The notes: a model not told the origin generated them from the sequence alone. A stretch of 35,307 nucleotides of DNA from JAQUVS01 sp964389735 (GCA_964389735.1 CAYMEJ010000006.1:1-35307); one strand, 5' to 3'. Positions 14,969 through 22,943 are shown, numbered from the stretch's first letter. Translations and numbers: made by a program.

Positions 14969-15494
14969 GTTTATTAACTCTATAATCTAAATTAAAACCT
15001 AAATAATCAAGTGCTATTGAGTTCTTAATACCTAATTTTATTATCTCTGTCCATTTACTAGCATCAATTATTGCTCCAGATGATATTGCATTTTCTCTAA
15101 ATTCTAATAATTCTGTTGTTTGTATATCTCTTATTTTTTCAAATGTCATTAATTCAAAAAACTTAAATATTGTTATCATAGTTTGAGGTGTTCTCATAAT
15201 ACTATTGTTACATTCATATAATTTTATTATTTCACTTAAGTCCAGGCTTTCACTATTCTTTAATGATTTTAAGTATTCTTGTAAATCAGTAGTATTATTA
15301 ATCCAAGTATCTTCAGTTTTTTTAACTTCAATATATACATTATCATTTGGTATTTGATAATATCCTTCTAAATTTTTTTCTTTTATTCTATTAATGTATT
15401 CTTCTATTTCTTCACTATTATATGTTATTTTACATTCCGATAAATATTTAGGGTTGTCTTTATTGTTAAAATAGCAAATACTTGTTTTTTTCAT
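14946..15494 (-). CDS. unknown 182-residue soluble protein with its own regulated-looking promoter
   Basis: No family recognised. Start: a GTG at 15503 is in frame, but it belongs to the GAGGTGAC ribosome binding site, so ATG 15494 (MKKTSICYFNN) is used. The first ~75 residues look like a small alpha/beta domain (KITYNSEEIEEYINRIKEKN, VYIEVKKTEDTW). The rest is mostly helical, with SEIIKLYECNN and MITIFKFFELMTFEKIRD. No signal peptide, membrane helix or helix-turn-helix is apparent. It is a single-gene unit with a near-consensus promoter carrying a 14-base palindrome centred on the expected transcription start, and it has its own terminator. Such an arrangement suggests specific repression. 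Confidence 0.72.
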   Translation of the reverse strand: MKKTSICYFNNKDNPKYLSECKITYNSEEIEEYINRIKEKNLEGYYQIPNDNVYIEVKKTEDTWINNTTDLQEYLKSLKNSESLDLSEIIKLYECNNSIMRTPQTMITIFKFFELMTFEKIRDIQTTELLEFRENAISSGAIIDASKWTEIIKLGIKNSIALDYLGFNLDYRVNKQKELKKQ

Positions 15495-15511
15495 ATATGT
15501 CACCTCTTTTT

Positions 15512-15525
15512 TACGTGCTCACGTA
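15512..15525. promoter_or_regulatory. operator-like palindrome TACGTG-CT-CACGTA
   Basis: Perfect 6+2+6 inverted repeat, unusually G+C-rich for this window. It abuts the -10 hexamer and covers the expected +1 of the 182-residue gene. A bound dimeric repressor would block initiation. The regulator is not identified. Confidence 0.55.
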
Positions 15526-15553
15526 TAATAACATATTTATGAAAAAAAGTCAA
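15525..15553 (-). promoter_or_regulatory. strong sigma-A-type promoter of the 182-residue gene
   Basis: Minus strand TTGACT (15548-15553), exactly 17 bases, TATTAT (15525-15530). It begins nine bases after the stop of the sepM-like gene. An eight-base inverted repeat ATATTTAT/ATAAATAT (15533-15560) brackets most of the -35 region. Confidence 0.8.
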
Positions 15554-15562
15554 TAAATATTA

Positions 15563-16585
15563 CTATTTAAGACTTTTTAAAGCATTTATTGATTCATCAA
15601 ATGTAGATACTCCTATTATTTTAATATCATATCCTTTTTCTTTTTTAATTTTAATACATTCATTATAATTATTTCCTTTGGGTACTATAAATACATCAGC
15701 TTTTCCTTTTACTGCACCTTTTAATTTATAGTTTACTCCTCCTATTTCTCCTACTGTTCCATCTGTTGAAATAGTACCTGTTCCTACTATTTTTAATCCA
15801 TTTGTTAAATCTTCTTTAATCAATTTATCATATATTGATATTGCTAACATTAATCCTCCAGATGGTCCTGATTCATTGCTTTTAAAATCTAATGTTACTT
15901 TTGGATTTGTTTCGTATGCCCTATTCATCATAAGTGATATACCAATAACTTTATTTTTTGTTTTTTCATCTTCTTTTATATAAGCATATGTACTTATAGT
16001 TTTATTATTTCTTATTACTTCAATATCTAATTTATCATTAACATTTCTTTTATTTACTGCATTAGTTATATCTTCTAAACTATTAGTAGTAATATTATCT
16101 ATTTTAGTAATAATATCTCCTATTTTCAAATTGTTATTTGATGTGGAATCTATATAAATAATAGTTAAATCAGTTTTAGTTATTTTAAATTCTTTATTTG
16201 CTTTTTTATATGCTAATTCAATTGCACTTTGATTTGCATCATTTAAGAACATTGTATCTCTTATTTTTAAATCACTAACTGTTTCATCTTCAGTTAATGT
16301 TAATTCATCCATACTTACTACTTCCCAATCAGAAAATATTTTACTTAATAAATATGTTGGAATTGTTGCTTCTATTTCAGAAACGTATGCAAAATTATAT
16401 GAACCTTTACTACTAGTTTCGTTATCAATTTTTATATTATTATTTATATCAATAGTACCTCCACCTATATATATATAATATGGTAATTTATATAATGATA
16501 AAAATATTGCTATTATTAAAATAATAATAAAAAGTAAATTTTTCTTAATGTATTGTATTGTTTTTTCATATAGTTTAGTAAACAT
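15563..16585 (-). CDS. ylbL: PDZ-Lon membrane protease, YlbL/SepM type
   Basis: 340 residues: N-terminal membrane anchor (about 15-33), PDZ domain in the middle (about 145-205, LKIGDIITKIDNI), then a Lon-type S16 protease domain. Ser242 in GPSGGLM and Lys287 in GGVNYKLKGA form the Ser-Lys dyad. TISTDGTVGEIGGV is the usual Lon segment. SepM in streptococci trims competence peptide outside the membrane; Bacillus YlbL takes part in recovery from DNA damage by degrading the division inhibitor YneA. Bacillus keeps ylbL close to ylbJ, and here the two are divergent neighbours, which favours the YlbL identity. Preceded by AAAAAGGAATG before ATG 16585. All catalytic residues are present. Confidence 0.9.
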   Translation of the reverse strand: MFTKLYEKTIQYIKKNLLFIIILIIAIFLSLYKLPYYIYIGGGTIDINNNIKIDNETSSKGSYNFAYVSEIEATIPTYLLSKIFSDWEVVSMDELTLTEDETVSDLKIRDTMFLNDANQSAIELAYKKANKEFKITKTDLTIIYIDSTSNNNLKIGDIITKIDNITTNSLEDITNAVNKRNVNDKLDIEVIRNNKTISTYAYIKEDEKTKNKVIGISLMMNRAYETNPKVTLDFKSNESGPSGGLMLAISIYDKLIKEDLTNGLKIVGTGTISTDGTVGEIGGVNYKLKGAVKGKADVFIVPKGNNYNECIKIKKEKGYDIKIIGVSTFDESINALKSLK

Positions 16586-16605
16586 TTAATCATTCCTTTT
16601 TATAA

Positions 16606-16614
16606 ATTATAACA
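16606..16614 (-). promoter_or_regulatory. extended -10 promoter of ylbL
   Basis: Minus strand TGTTATAAT 20 bases upstream of the ATG. It lies in the 45-base gap shared with the divergent ylbJ; TTATAAATTATAA here is nearly symmetrical, so the -10 regions of the two genes could overlap. Confidence 0.5.
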
Positions 16615-16630
16615 TGAAAGAAGAGATAAT

Positions 16631-17587
16631 ATGATGAAAAAAATAATAACTATTGGTATTGTTACCATGTTGTTTACACTTTTCTTTTATATACTTTGTA
16701 ATTCTAAAAGTATAATTGATATTGTACTTTTTTCTGTTTCTATCTGGAAAGATAATTTATTTCCTACTCTTTTTCCTTTTCTATTATTATCTAATATATT
16801 GATTCATATGGGGTTTATTGATTTTTTAAGTGAAATATTTAAAGGTATAAATAGTAAATTATTTTATTTACCAGGATCTTCTTCTTTTGTTATTATAATG
16901 AGTTTATTGACTGGTTTTCCTAGTAGTGGTAAATATATTAATCAATTATTAGTTACAGATAAAATTGATGAAGATGATGCAAATTATTTACTTATGTTTA
17001 CTCATTTTTCTAATCCATTGTTTGTTATTGGTACTATTGGGACAATTTTTTTAGGTAATGCTTTTTTAGGTTTTATTATATTATTATGTCATATTATTTC
17101 TAATTTTATTATTGCATTTATATTTAGAAGGAAAAAAGTTATTAAAAAGGAAAAAATAAGTATAAAGAAAGCATTTAATTATATTAAATTTGATAATAAT
17201 ATAAGTTCAATATTATCTGATTCTATATTTAATGCTATTAATACTATGTTTTTATTATTAGGTATTATTACTTTATTTTTAATATTTAGTATTTTATTAA
17301 ATGACTTATTATATTTACCTAGTAATAGTTCTATATATTTGTTTGGATTGTTAGAAATGACTCAAGGTATAAAATATAGTTCTTTACTTAATACTAATTT
17401 GTTAAATAAATCAATATTAATGTTAAGTTTTATTTCTTTTGGTGGATTTAGTGTTCATATGCAAGTATTTAGTTTTTTTGAAAACAAAAAAATAAAATAT
17501 AAATATTTTTTATTTTCTAGATTATTACAAGTTATAATATCTATTATTTTATTAATACTTATATTTTATATATTTAATATTAATTAG
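16631..17587 (+). CDS. ylbJ: sporulation integral membrane protein YlbJ
   Basis: 318 residues with eight to nine hydrophobic helices. The conserved nucleoside-transporter-like gate blocks are present: FPFLLLSNILIHMGF, SLLTGFPSSGKYINQLLVTD, and DEDDANYLLMFTHFSNPLFV, then FGGFSVHMQVFSF near the end. YlbJ is a mother-cell membrane protein needed for spore cortex formation in Bacillus; its substrate is unknown. AGAAGAGAT precedes two adjacent ATGs (16631 and 16634), and the first is chosen. It is divergent from ylbL and converges on the minor-pilin gene with a four-base overlap of the ends. Confidence 0.88.
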   Translation: MMKKIITIGIVTMLFTLFFYILCNSKSIIDIVLFSVSIWKDNLFPTLFPFLLLSNILIHMGFIDFLSEIFKGINSKLFYLPGSSSFVIIMSLLTGFPSSGKYINQLLVTDKIDEDDANYLLMFTHFSNPLFVIGTIGTIFLGNAFLGFIILLCHIISNFIIAFIFRRKKVIKKEKISIKKAFNYIKFDNNISSILSDSIFNAINTMFLLLGIITLFLIFSILLNDLLYLPSNSSIYLFGLLEMTQGIKYSSLLNTNLLNKSILMLSFISFGGFSVHMQVFSFFENKKIKYKYFLFSRLLQVIISIILLILIFYIFNIN

Positions 17588-18147
17588 TTATCTTTTACTA
17601 TTGTTACTGTTATTCCATAGTCTTCTTCTAATTCAATATTTCTTATCGGAATATTTATATGATAAATTGTTTTTGTATCTGCTACTGAAGATGTTAATAT
17701 TTGATCAACTGATTCCATTAGGAATATACTTTGATAATTTACTGCGTTTTCTTCAGGTTCACCTATTTCTTCTAATTTTTGTTTAGATGGTAATTTATCA
17801 ATTATTGGATATTTTATTGCTCCATATTTAATATATTTATTTCTAGGATTAGTATTAGAAACAAGTAATTCTTTACTAGTGGTATCTTTAAAATTTAATT
17901 TAACACATTTTTTACTAACTGTTGTACAATCAGTTACACTATCTATTACTTTCTTCTTTAGATCATTTTGAATATCCATTGTAAGGTTTATTTTATACTC
18001 ATTCATATCACTTTTAATTGTTTCTACTTCAAGTCTATTTCTATAAGTCATTGCTATTGCTAACATTCCTGTTACAATTATTAATATTAATGCAAAACAT
18101 AATACTACTTCTATTACGGTGAAACCTTTATTGTTTAGTTTTTTCAT
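17584..18147 (-). CDS. type IV prepilin-like minor pilin
   Basis: 187 residues. Short basic leader MKKLNNKG, then FTVIEVVLCFALILIIVTGM, a class III prepilin signal: cleavage by prepilin peptidase expected after Gly8, Phe at +1 and the required Glu at +5. The hydrophobic helix continues to about residue 31. The rest resembles minor pseudopilins of Gram-positive competence systems, with an alpha-spine tail and a C-terminal beta-part including Cys-x-x-x-x-x-x-Cys near VTDCTTVSKKCVKL, a probable disulfide. It overlaps the preceding pilin gene by four bases (ATGA) with GAGGTGAT just before, so both are cotranslated. Which minor pilin (ComGD, F or G class) cannot be told. Confidence 0.85.
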   Translation of the reverse strand: MKKLNNKGFTVIEVVLCFALILIIVTGMLAIAMTYRNRLEVETIKSDMNEYKINLTMDIQNDLKKKVIDSVTDCTTVSKKCVKLNFKDTTSKELLVSNTNPRNKYIKYGAIKYPIIDKLPSKQKLEEIGEPEENAVNYQSIFLMESVDQILTSSVADTKTIYHINIPIRNIELEEDYGITVTIVKDN

Positions 18148-18686
18148 AATATCACCTCAATATTTGCATATTTAATTATTTTTTTACCATCATTATCAAC
18201 TTTTCTTTTTATTATAATTCTTTTATTATTAATATTTTCTGGTGATGCAGATGAATATGGTGGAAGTGAATTTATATATTCTCTTATGCTTCTATCATAT
18301 GCGGTTGCAAACATTGTTTTTGTTTTAATACCATTTTGTAGTGATGATAAATCATAACTTACTAAATATATTTTATCAATTTCTAAAGTGTCTTTTATTT
18401 TTTTACAGTAATTTTTTTCTGTATAATTGATTGCATCACAATCACTTATATCTTTATACTCAGTTGATAATGCGGTAATATCTGCAACATTTGGATCCTT
18501 TTTAATCATATCTCTTATTATCATTGCATCGTATACACTATCAATATCATCATAATATTTTGCTTTTTCATATTCACCTAATAAAGGTATTACGTTTGTA
18601 TAAACAAAAGTAAATATTCCTAATATAAATACTGTTACTACTAATGTTTCTACTAGTAAAAACCCCTTTTTATTTAATCTTTTCAA
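18144..18686 (-). CDS. type IV prepilin-like minor pilin
   Basis: 180 residues from a TTG start at 18686, giving a leader KRLNKKG before FLLVETLVVTVFILGIFTFV: Gly at -1, Phe at +1, Glu at +5, so a prepilin peptidase substrate. A GTG at 18695 is in frame, but AGTGAT around it looks like the ribosome binding site for the TTG; the GTG start would add three residues. The body after the helix has DIDSVYDAMIIRDMIKK and a pair of Cys in ISDCDAINYTEKNYCKK. It is first of the two pilin genes and divergent from the ATPase gene, sharing a 118-127-base regulatory gap. It probably forms part of the pilus or pseudopilus tip complex with the next gene's product. Confidence 0.8.
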   Translation of the reverse strand: MKRLNKKGFLLVETLVVTVFILGIFTFVYTNVIPLLGEYEKAKYYDDIDSVYDAMIIRDMIKKDPNVADITALSTEYKDISDCDAINYTEKNYCKKIKDTLEIDKIYLVSYDLSSLQNGIKTKTMFATAYDRSIREYINSLPPYSSASPENINNKRIIIKRKVDNDGKKIIKYANIEVIL

Positions 18687-18704
18687 AAAAATCACTTTCC
18701 TTTA

Positions 18705-18733
18705 TTGATTATCTTCTAAAAGTATTATATAAT
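18705..18733 (+). promoter_or_regulatory. promoter of the pilus-type ATPase gene
   Basis: TTGATT (18705-18710), 17 bases, TATAAT (18728-18733). The -10 is 80 bases from the ATG, an unusually long leader for this window. I see no convincing riboswitch fold in the leader. Confidence 0.75.
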
Positions 18734-18813
18734 AAAATAAGTTAAATTACCACAGTTTAATTTTAAGAAAAGATAAAAAGAATAAAACAAATATAACTAA
18801 AGGGGAAAATATT

Positions 18814-20112
18814 ATGGTTAAGTATGATTTAGAAAATACACCTATAGTGGATTTAGCGAATAAACTGATTATTGCTGCTGTAAAAGCTGGCGCTTCAGAT
18901 ATTCATTTGGATCCTACTGAAATTGGTACTAAAGTTCGTATGAGAATAGATGGTGATCTACAAGACCATACTATTATCGATAAAGAGTACGAAAGAAATT
19001 TAATAACTAGACTAAAACTTATTTCTATGATGAATATCACAGAGAATAGATTACCACAAGATGGTGCTATTAAAGGTCGCATTGATGATATGGATTTAGA
19101 TATGCGTGTTAGTGTTCTCCCTACTAATGAAGGTGAAAAAGTTGTTATTCGTATCTTGGATTATTCTAGAAGTTTAAGTGGTATTGATACTTTAGATTTT
19201 TCTCCTAAAAATTATGAGAAATTATTAAAGATGATGGATACTCCTAATGGTATTATTCTTGTTACTGGAGCTACTGGTAGTGGTAAAAGTACTACTACTT
19301 ACTCTATGCTACAAGCTTTAAATAAAGAAAATGTTAATATTATAACAGTTGAAGACCCAATAGAAATGAATATTGAAGGTGTTAATCAAGTTCAAGTAAA
19401 TAGTGAAATAGGTTTAACTTTTGCTAATGTACTACGTTCTATTTTAAGACAAGATCCTAATATTATTCTTATTGGAGAAATTCGTGATAGTGAAACAGCT
19501 CAAATAGCAGTTCGTGCTTCTATTACTGGTCACTTAGTTTTATCTACTATCCATACTAATAATTCATTGAGTACTATTGAAAGACTTTTGGATATGGATG
19601 TTGAAAGATACTTATTATCTAGTGCATTATCTGGTATTATTTCTCAAAAACTTGCTAGAACTTTATGTCCACATTGTGCTACTCTTAGAAAAACTACTCC
19701 TTTTGAAAAACAAGTATTTAAAAAAGTTTTAGGTAAAGATGTTCCTGAAGTACTTGAACCTGGTAAATGTGATAAGTGTACAAGTGGATATCATGGACGT
19801 ATGGCAGTACATGAAGTATTATTGATTAATGAATCATTAAGGGATGCTATAAATAACGAAAAACTTAAAAAAGAAGATTTAAGAAAATTAGTATATTCAA
19901 AAAATAATGTAATTACTTTATTACAAGATGGTTTGGAAAAAGTTCTTGAAGGTCGTACTACATTTGAAGAAATATATAAAATGGTTGAAGTTGAGGATAC
20001 ATTGGATGAACAAGTTAGTACTATACTTGAACTTGAAAGACAACGTGAACATGAGGAAAATAAAGAAAAGACTATTACTCGTAAGGAAGAAAAAACTACT
20101 GATAATCAGTAG
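18814..20112 (+). CDS. GspE/PilB-type secretion or pilus assembly ATPase
   Basis: 432 residues. Motifs in order: ASDIHLDP (27-34), Walker A GATGSGKST (152-160), the Asp box ITVEDPIE, Walker B NIILIGEIRD (216-225), His box GHLVLSTIHTNN (239-250), and a zinc site CPHC (285-288) with CDKC (319-322). The tetracysteine and SDIHLDP start are those of PilB/GspE assembly ATPases. The N-terminal ~130-residue GspE_N domain is missing, making it short like ComGA. The last 40 residues are charged (Glu/Lys/Arg). The family powers pilin assembly from the inner membrane platform. No GspF/PilC platform or prepilin peptidase gene is visible here. AAAGGGGAAAA precedes ATG 18814. It is divergent from two minor pilins and likely serves them and the giant prepilin at 25333-35214. 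Confidence 0.93.
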   Translation: MVKYDLENTPIVDLANKLIIAAVKAGASDIHLDPTEIGTKVRMRIDGDLQDHTIIDKEYERNLITRLKLISMMNITENRLPQDGAIKGRIDDMDLDMRVSVLPTNEGEKVVIRILDYSRSLSGIDTLDFSPKNYEKLLKMMDTPNGIILVTGATGSGKSTTTYSMLQALNKENVNIITVEDPIEMNIEGVNQVQVNSEIGLTFANVLRSILRQDPNIILIGEIRDSETAQIAVRASITGHLVLSTIHTNNSLSTIERLLDMDVERYLLSSALSGIISQKLARTLCPHCATLRKTTPFEKQVFKKVLGKDVPEVLEPGKCDKCTSGYHGRMAVHEVLLINESLRDAINNEKLKKEDLRKLVYSKNNVITLLQDGLEKVLEGRTTFEEIYKMVEVEDTLDEQVSTILELERQREHEENKEKTITRKEEKTTDNQ

Positions 20113-20116
20113 TTTT
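20092..20116. terminator. bidirectional terminator between ATPase gene and tmk
   Basis: Eleven-base-pair stem AAAACTACTGA / TCAGTAGTTTT with a three-base loop. It has T-runs in both directions and overlaps the ends of both convergent genes. Confidence 0.88.
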
Positions 20117-20783
20117 ATTTTTGCAATATTATTTCTTGTAATTCATTATTAATATCTTCTATAGTTCTTAAATTATTATCTTTGATACAATTTATTTTTC
20201 TCCAATTATATAGTTCAGATAATTCTAAGTAAGTTTTTTCTGCGTGTTTTAAATATTCATTATTTTTTTCGTGTTCATCTGTTTCTTTTCTTTCTTTTTT
20301 TAAAATTTGTGAGTATTCAACGGGAACATATAAAAATAATGTAATATCAGGTTTTGGTAAATTAAGAAGCCAATATTCTAATTTATCAATCCATTGAAAC
20401 ATATTAAATCTTTCATCTTTATCTAAAATTTTACAACCTTGGTGTGCCATATTTGAAGATACATATCTATCTAATATTACATAATATCCATCGTTTAAGT
20501 ATTTTTCTACTTGTTTAATATTATATTTTCTATCTGCTGCATAATATAGACATGCTATTTTTGGATCTAAATTAACTGCACCTTCTTTAAAATATCCTTC
20601 ACATATTTCTGTTTTCCCTAAGTATGGTCCTCCTACTATTTTACCTGTTGGAGTATCATACATTGGAAAAGATAAATTTATTACTTTTAATCCTTTTTTT
20701 GTTAAATTTTTAACTAGTAATTTACTTTGTGTTTCTTTTCCGGAACAATCTGTTCCTTCTATTACTATTATTTTGCCTTTCAT
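20115..20783 (-). CDS. tmk: thymidylate kinase
   Basis: 222 residues. P-loop EGTDCSGKETQSKLL (9-23), DRY motif VILDRYVSSNMAHQG (about 103-117), and the LID-side KPDITLFLYVPVEYS segment with basic KKERKETDEHEK after it. The enzyme phosphorylates dTMP to dTDP with ATP. The usual P-loop ends GKST/GKTT; here GKET is the Thr-final variant of a diverged tmk group, and the GPYLGKTEICEGYF insert after the substrate-binding segment is also seen in such forms. Another nucleoside-monophosphate kinase specificity cannot be fully excluded. It has its own promoter and a shared terminator, so it is probably monocistronic. Confidence 0.85.
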   Translation of the reverse strand: MKGKIIVIEGTDCSGKETQSKLLVKNLTKKGLKVINLSFPMYDTPTGKIVGGPYLGKTEICEGYFKEGAVNLDPKIACLYYAADRKYNIKQVEKYLNDGYYVILDRYVSSNMAHQGCKILDKDERFNMFQWIDKLEYWLLNLPKPDITLFLYVPVEYSQILKKERKETDEHEKNNEYLKHAEKTYLELSELYNWRKINCIKDNNLRTIEDINNELQEIILQK

Positions 20784-20807
20784 ATTATCAACATCCTTAC
20801 TATAATA

Positions 20808-20837
20808 ATTGTACTACAAAACAAATGTTCTAGTCAA
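20808..20837 (-). promoter_or_regulatory. promoter of tmk
   Basis: Minus strand TTGACT (20832-20837), 18 bases, TACAAT (20808-20813). The -10 is 24 bases upstream of the ATG at 20783. Confidence 0.7.
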
Positions 20838-20842
20838 ATTAT

Positions 20843-21424
20843 TTATCCAATAATATTATTATTTGTGTCAAATTCTAGTAATATACATTTTCTACTTGCT
20901 AAGTAATCACACATATGAACGAAGTTTTCATATTTTGTTACTGGTTTTGGCATTATTTCATTATTATCATAATCAGTATTCCATGGCCCCATATGCGATT
21001 TAATGGCTTTACATATAAATAATCTTTCATCATCAGTAAATTTTAATTCATCTTTTAATGATTCAATATAATTAGACATTAATACTGGATGATCAACTTT
21101 AGTATATTGACTATGTTCTAAACCACTTTTTAATCCATCGTGAAGCATAAGTGATATTAACATTAAATCTTTCTCTTCACTTGTGTATTTATCTCCTATA
21201 ATAGGATTATTTAATAATTCATACCCTATTCTAACTGCAGCTTTAGTATGTCTTAATAAACCACCATTACCTTGAGCGTATTTAGGATGATATTTCCCTG
21301 TAGATGCTGCTGGTACTTCAAAAAAGTAATCTGGTATTTTATTAATTAAAAACTTTAAATCTTCTTTATATTTTTCATTTTTAATTAATTTGATTTCTGT
21401 TTCAAATTGTTTTTCTTTATTCAT
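20843..21424 (-). CDS. HD-domain hydrolase, YhaM-like
   Basis: 193 residues. HPKYAQGNGGLLRHTKAAV (46-64) supplies the first metal His (His59), LMLHDGLKSG the HD pair (His95-Asp96), then DHPVLM (His112), KSHMGPW (His144) and MCDYLASR (Asp173). This series is that of HD-type metal-dependent phosphohydrolases. The GNGGLLRHT start and LLHDGLK...HP spacing resemble the catalytic half of the YhaM 3'-5' exoribonuclease, but the OB-fold of YhaM is missing, so RNase activity is uncertain. It starts 11 bases after hemW (TAGGAGTAAAT serves both as hemW stop and ribosome binding site) and is the last gene of lepA-mscL-hemW-HD. Confidence 0.82.
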   Translation of the reverse strand: MNKEKQFETEIKLIKNEKYKEDLKFLINKIPDYFFEVPAASTGKYHPKYAQGNGGLLRHTKAAVRIGYELLNNPIIGDKYTSEEKDLMLISLMLHDGLKSGLEHSQYTKVDHPVLMSNYIESLKDELKFTDDERLFICKAIKSHMGPWNTDYDNNEIMPKPVTKYENFVHMCDYLASRKCILLEFDTNNNIIG

Positions 21425-21435
21425 ATTATTTACTC

Positions 21436-22521
21436 CTATCTTTTGAACTCTACTAATATCATGTTAGAAATGTATATTAATTTCTCAGGTATTTTATAAT
21501 ATTTTTTAGTTTCTATTATTTTTTTATCTTTAACTAATTGCATAATATCATAATATTCTTCAATATTGGAATTATATTTTTTATAAAATGTTTCTTTATT
21601 TATTCCTTTTATTTTTCTTAATCCTAATATTAATTCATTTTCAATATCAGTTAACTTATCAATACTTTCTTGTTCTAATATATACTTACCTTTTATATAA
21701 TTATTAATACTTCTTGTATTGGTATATCTAATATTATTTATATATCCGCTTGCTCCTAAACCAAAACCATAATATTGATTATTATTCCAATAGTTTAAAT
21801 TATGTTTTGATTCATATCCTTTTTTTGCAAAATTACTTACTTCATAATGAATATATTTATTATTTTTTAATGTTTTTTTAATTAAATTATACATATCACT
21901 ATCTAAGTCTTCATCTATATAATTTGTTTTATTAATTTTCATTTTGGTATTATTTTCTATAATAAGTGAATAAGTTGATATATGATTTATATCTAATTTA
22001 ATGAATTCTTCTAGGTCTTTTTCTAAATCATTTAATGTTTGATTTGGTACTGCATATATTAAATCAATATTTATATTATTAAAGTATTTTTTAGCAAGAT
22101 TTAATTTATTTAATATATCTTTTTTATTATACTTTCTTTCTAATATATCTAAATTATTTTGATTAAAACTTTGTACTCCAATGCTTAATCTATTTACTTT
22201 ATTTTCTTTTAATAACTTAAGTTTTTCTTCTGTAATGTTTTCTATATTACATTCAAATGTATATTCATATTTTTTATTAATTTTAAATTGTGATAGTATA
22301 TTAAATAATTTTTTTAATTTTTCTATTGATAAAGATGAAGGTGTTCCTCCTCCGATATAAATTGTTTTTAATGATTCATTATTATAGACTGATTTTATTT
22401 CATTATCTAAACTATTTAAGTAACTATTTACTAGTTCTTCATTATAAAATAATTTACAAAAATCACAATAAGAACAAATGTTATCACAAAAAGGTATATG
22501 TATATATGCAGAAGTTATCAT
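21436..22521 (-). CDS. hemW: radical SAM haem chaperone HemW
   Basis: 361 residues. Radical SAM Cys cluster in IPFCDNICSYCDFCK (Cys12, Cys16, Cys19, with Cys22 as in HemW/HemN). GGGTPSSL follows, then RLSIGVQSFN and DLIYAVPNQTLNDLEKDLEE. C-terminal HemN_C-type part ends the protein. HemW binds haem and delivers it to apo-proteins; it lacks the extra N-terminal residues required for coproporphyrinogen oxidase activity in HemN. The position after lepA is conserved in Firmicutes, with mscL inserted here. The ATG overlaps the mscL stop as ATGA. C-terminal segment is Lys/Asn rich, in line with genome composition. Confidence 0.9.
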   Translation of the reverse strand: MITSAYIHIPFCDNICSYCDFCKLFYNEELVNSYLNSLDNEIKSVYNNESLKTIYIGGGTPSSLSIEKLKKLFNILSQFKINKKYEYTFECNIENITEEKLKLLKENKVNRLSIGVQSFNQNNLDILERKYNKKDILNKLNLAKKYFNNINIDLIYAVPNQTLNDLEKDLEEFIKLDINHISTYSLIIENNTKMKINKTNYIDEDLDSDMYNLIKKTLKNNKYIHYEVSNFAKKGYESKHNLNYWNNNQYYGFGLGASGYINNIRYTNTRSINNYIKGKYILEQESIDKLTDIENELILGLRKIKGINKETFYKKYNSNIEEYYDIMQLVKDKKIIETKKYYKIPEKLIYISNMILVEFKR

Positions 22522-22943
22522 TTTTTTAATAAGTCTCTTATTTCTTCTAGCAATTTAACTTCATCTGACTTTACTGGTTCTTCTTTTTTATTTTCTTCTC
22601 TATGAGTTAATTTTGATATTAATTTAATAAATATAAATATACTGAATGCTATTATTAAAAAATCAATTATATTTTGTATGAATAATCCATATTGGATAGT
22701 TGCATCATTTATTTTAATACTCAAATTAGTAAAATCTAATCCTCCTAATAAAGTACCTATTAGTGGCATTAAAATGTCATTTACAAGGGAAGTTACTATT
22801 TTACCAAATGCAGTACCTATTATTACACCTACTGCCATATCAATGATGTTTCCACGCATGATAAACTTTTTAAATTCATTATTAAATTCTTTAATTTCTT
22901 CTTTTTCTTTTTTTAGATTAATATTTTTCTTTTTATTTACCAT
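22518..22943 (-). CDS. mscL: large-conductance mechanosensitive channel MscL
   Basis: 141 residues. FKKFIMRGNIIDMAVGVIIG, then TAFGKIVTSLVNDILMPLIG is the signature first helix and pore constriction; IQNIIDFLIIAFSIFIFIK is the second helix. The C-terminal helix ends EVKLLEEIRDLLKK, the pentamer bundle. An added charged N-terminus of about 20 residues (KKKNINLKKEKEEIKEFNNE) precedes the amphipathic S1 helix. The channel opens under membrane tension to release solutes after hypo-osmotic shock. Its first 11 bases overlap the end of lepA, with GGAGGT inside the lepA coding sequence, and its stop overlaps hemW, so the three are translationally coupled. Confidence 0.95.
   Translation of the reverse strand: MVNKKKNINLKKEKEEIKEFNNEFKKFIMRGNIIDMAVGVIIGTAFGKIVTSLVNDILMPLIGTLLGGLDFTNLSIKINDATIQYGLFIQNIIDFLIIAFSIFIFIKLISKLTHREENKKEEPVKSDEVKLLEEIRDLLKK

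Noticed and set aside
18734..18813. 80-base leader of the ATPase gene as a possible riboswitch.
   Set aside because: Only a weak AT stem is visible, with no conserved riboswitch motif such as a c-di-GMP aptamer core.
20115..20783. Deoxynucleoside kinase instead of tmk.
   Set aside because: DRYVSSN with the downstream basic LID segment fits thymidylate kinase better, although the GKET P-loop end is unusual.
304..22521. Possible UGA-to-Trp recoding, as in some Mollicutes.
   Set aside because: Trp codons checked are TGG, and TGA ends the CBM2, minor pilin and mscL genes at ATGA overlaps.
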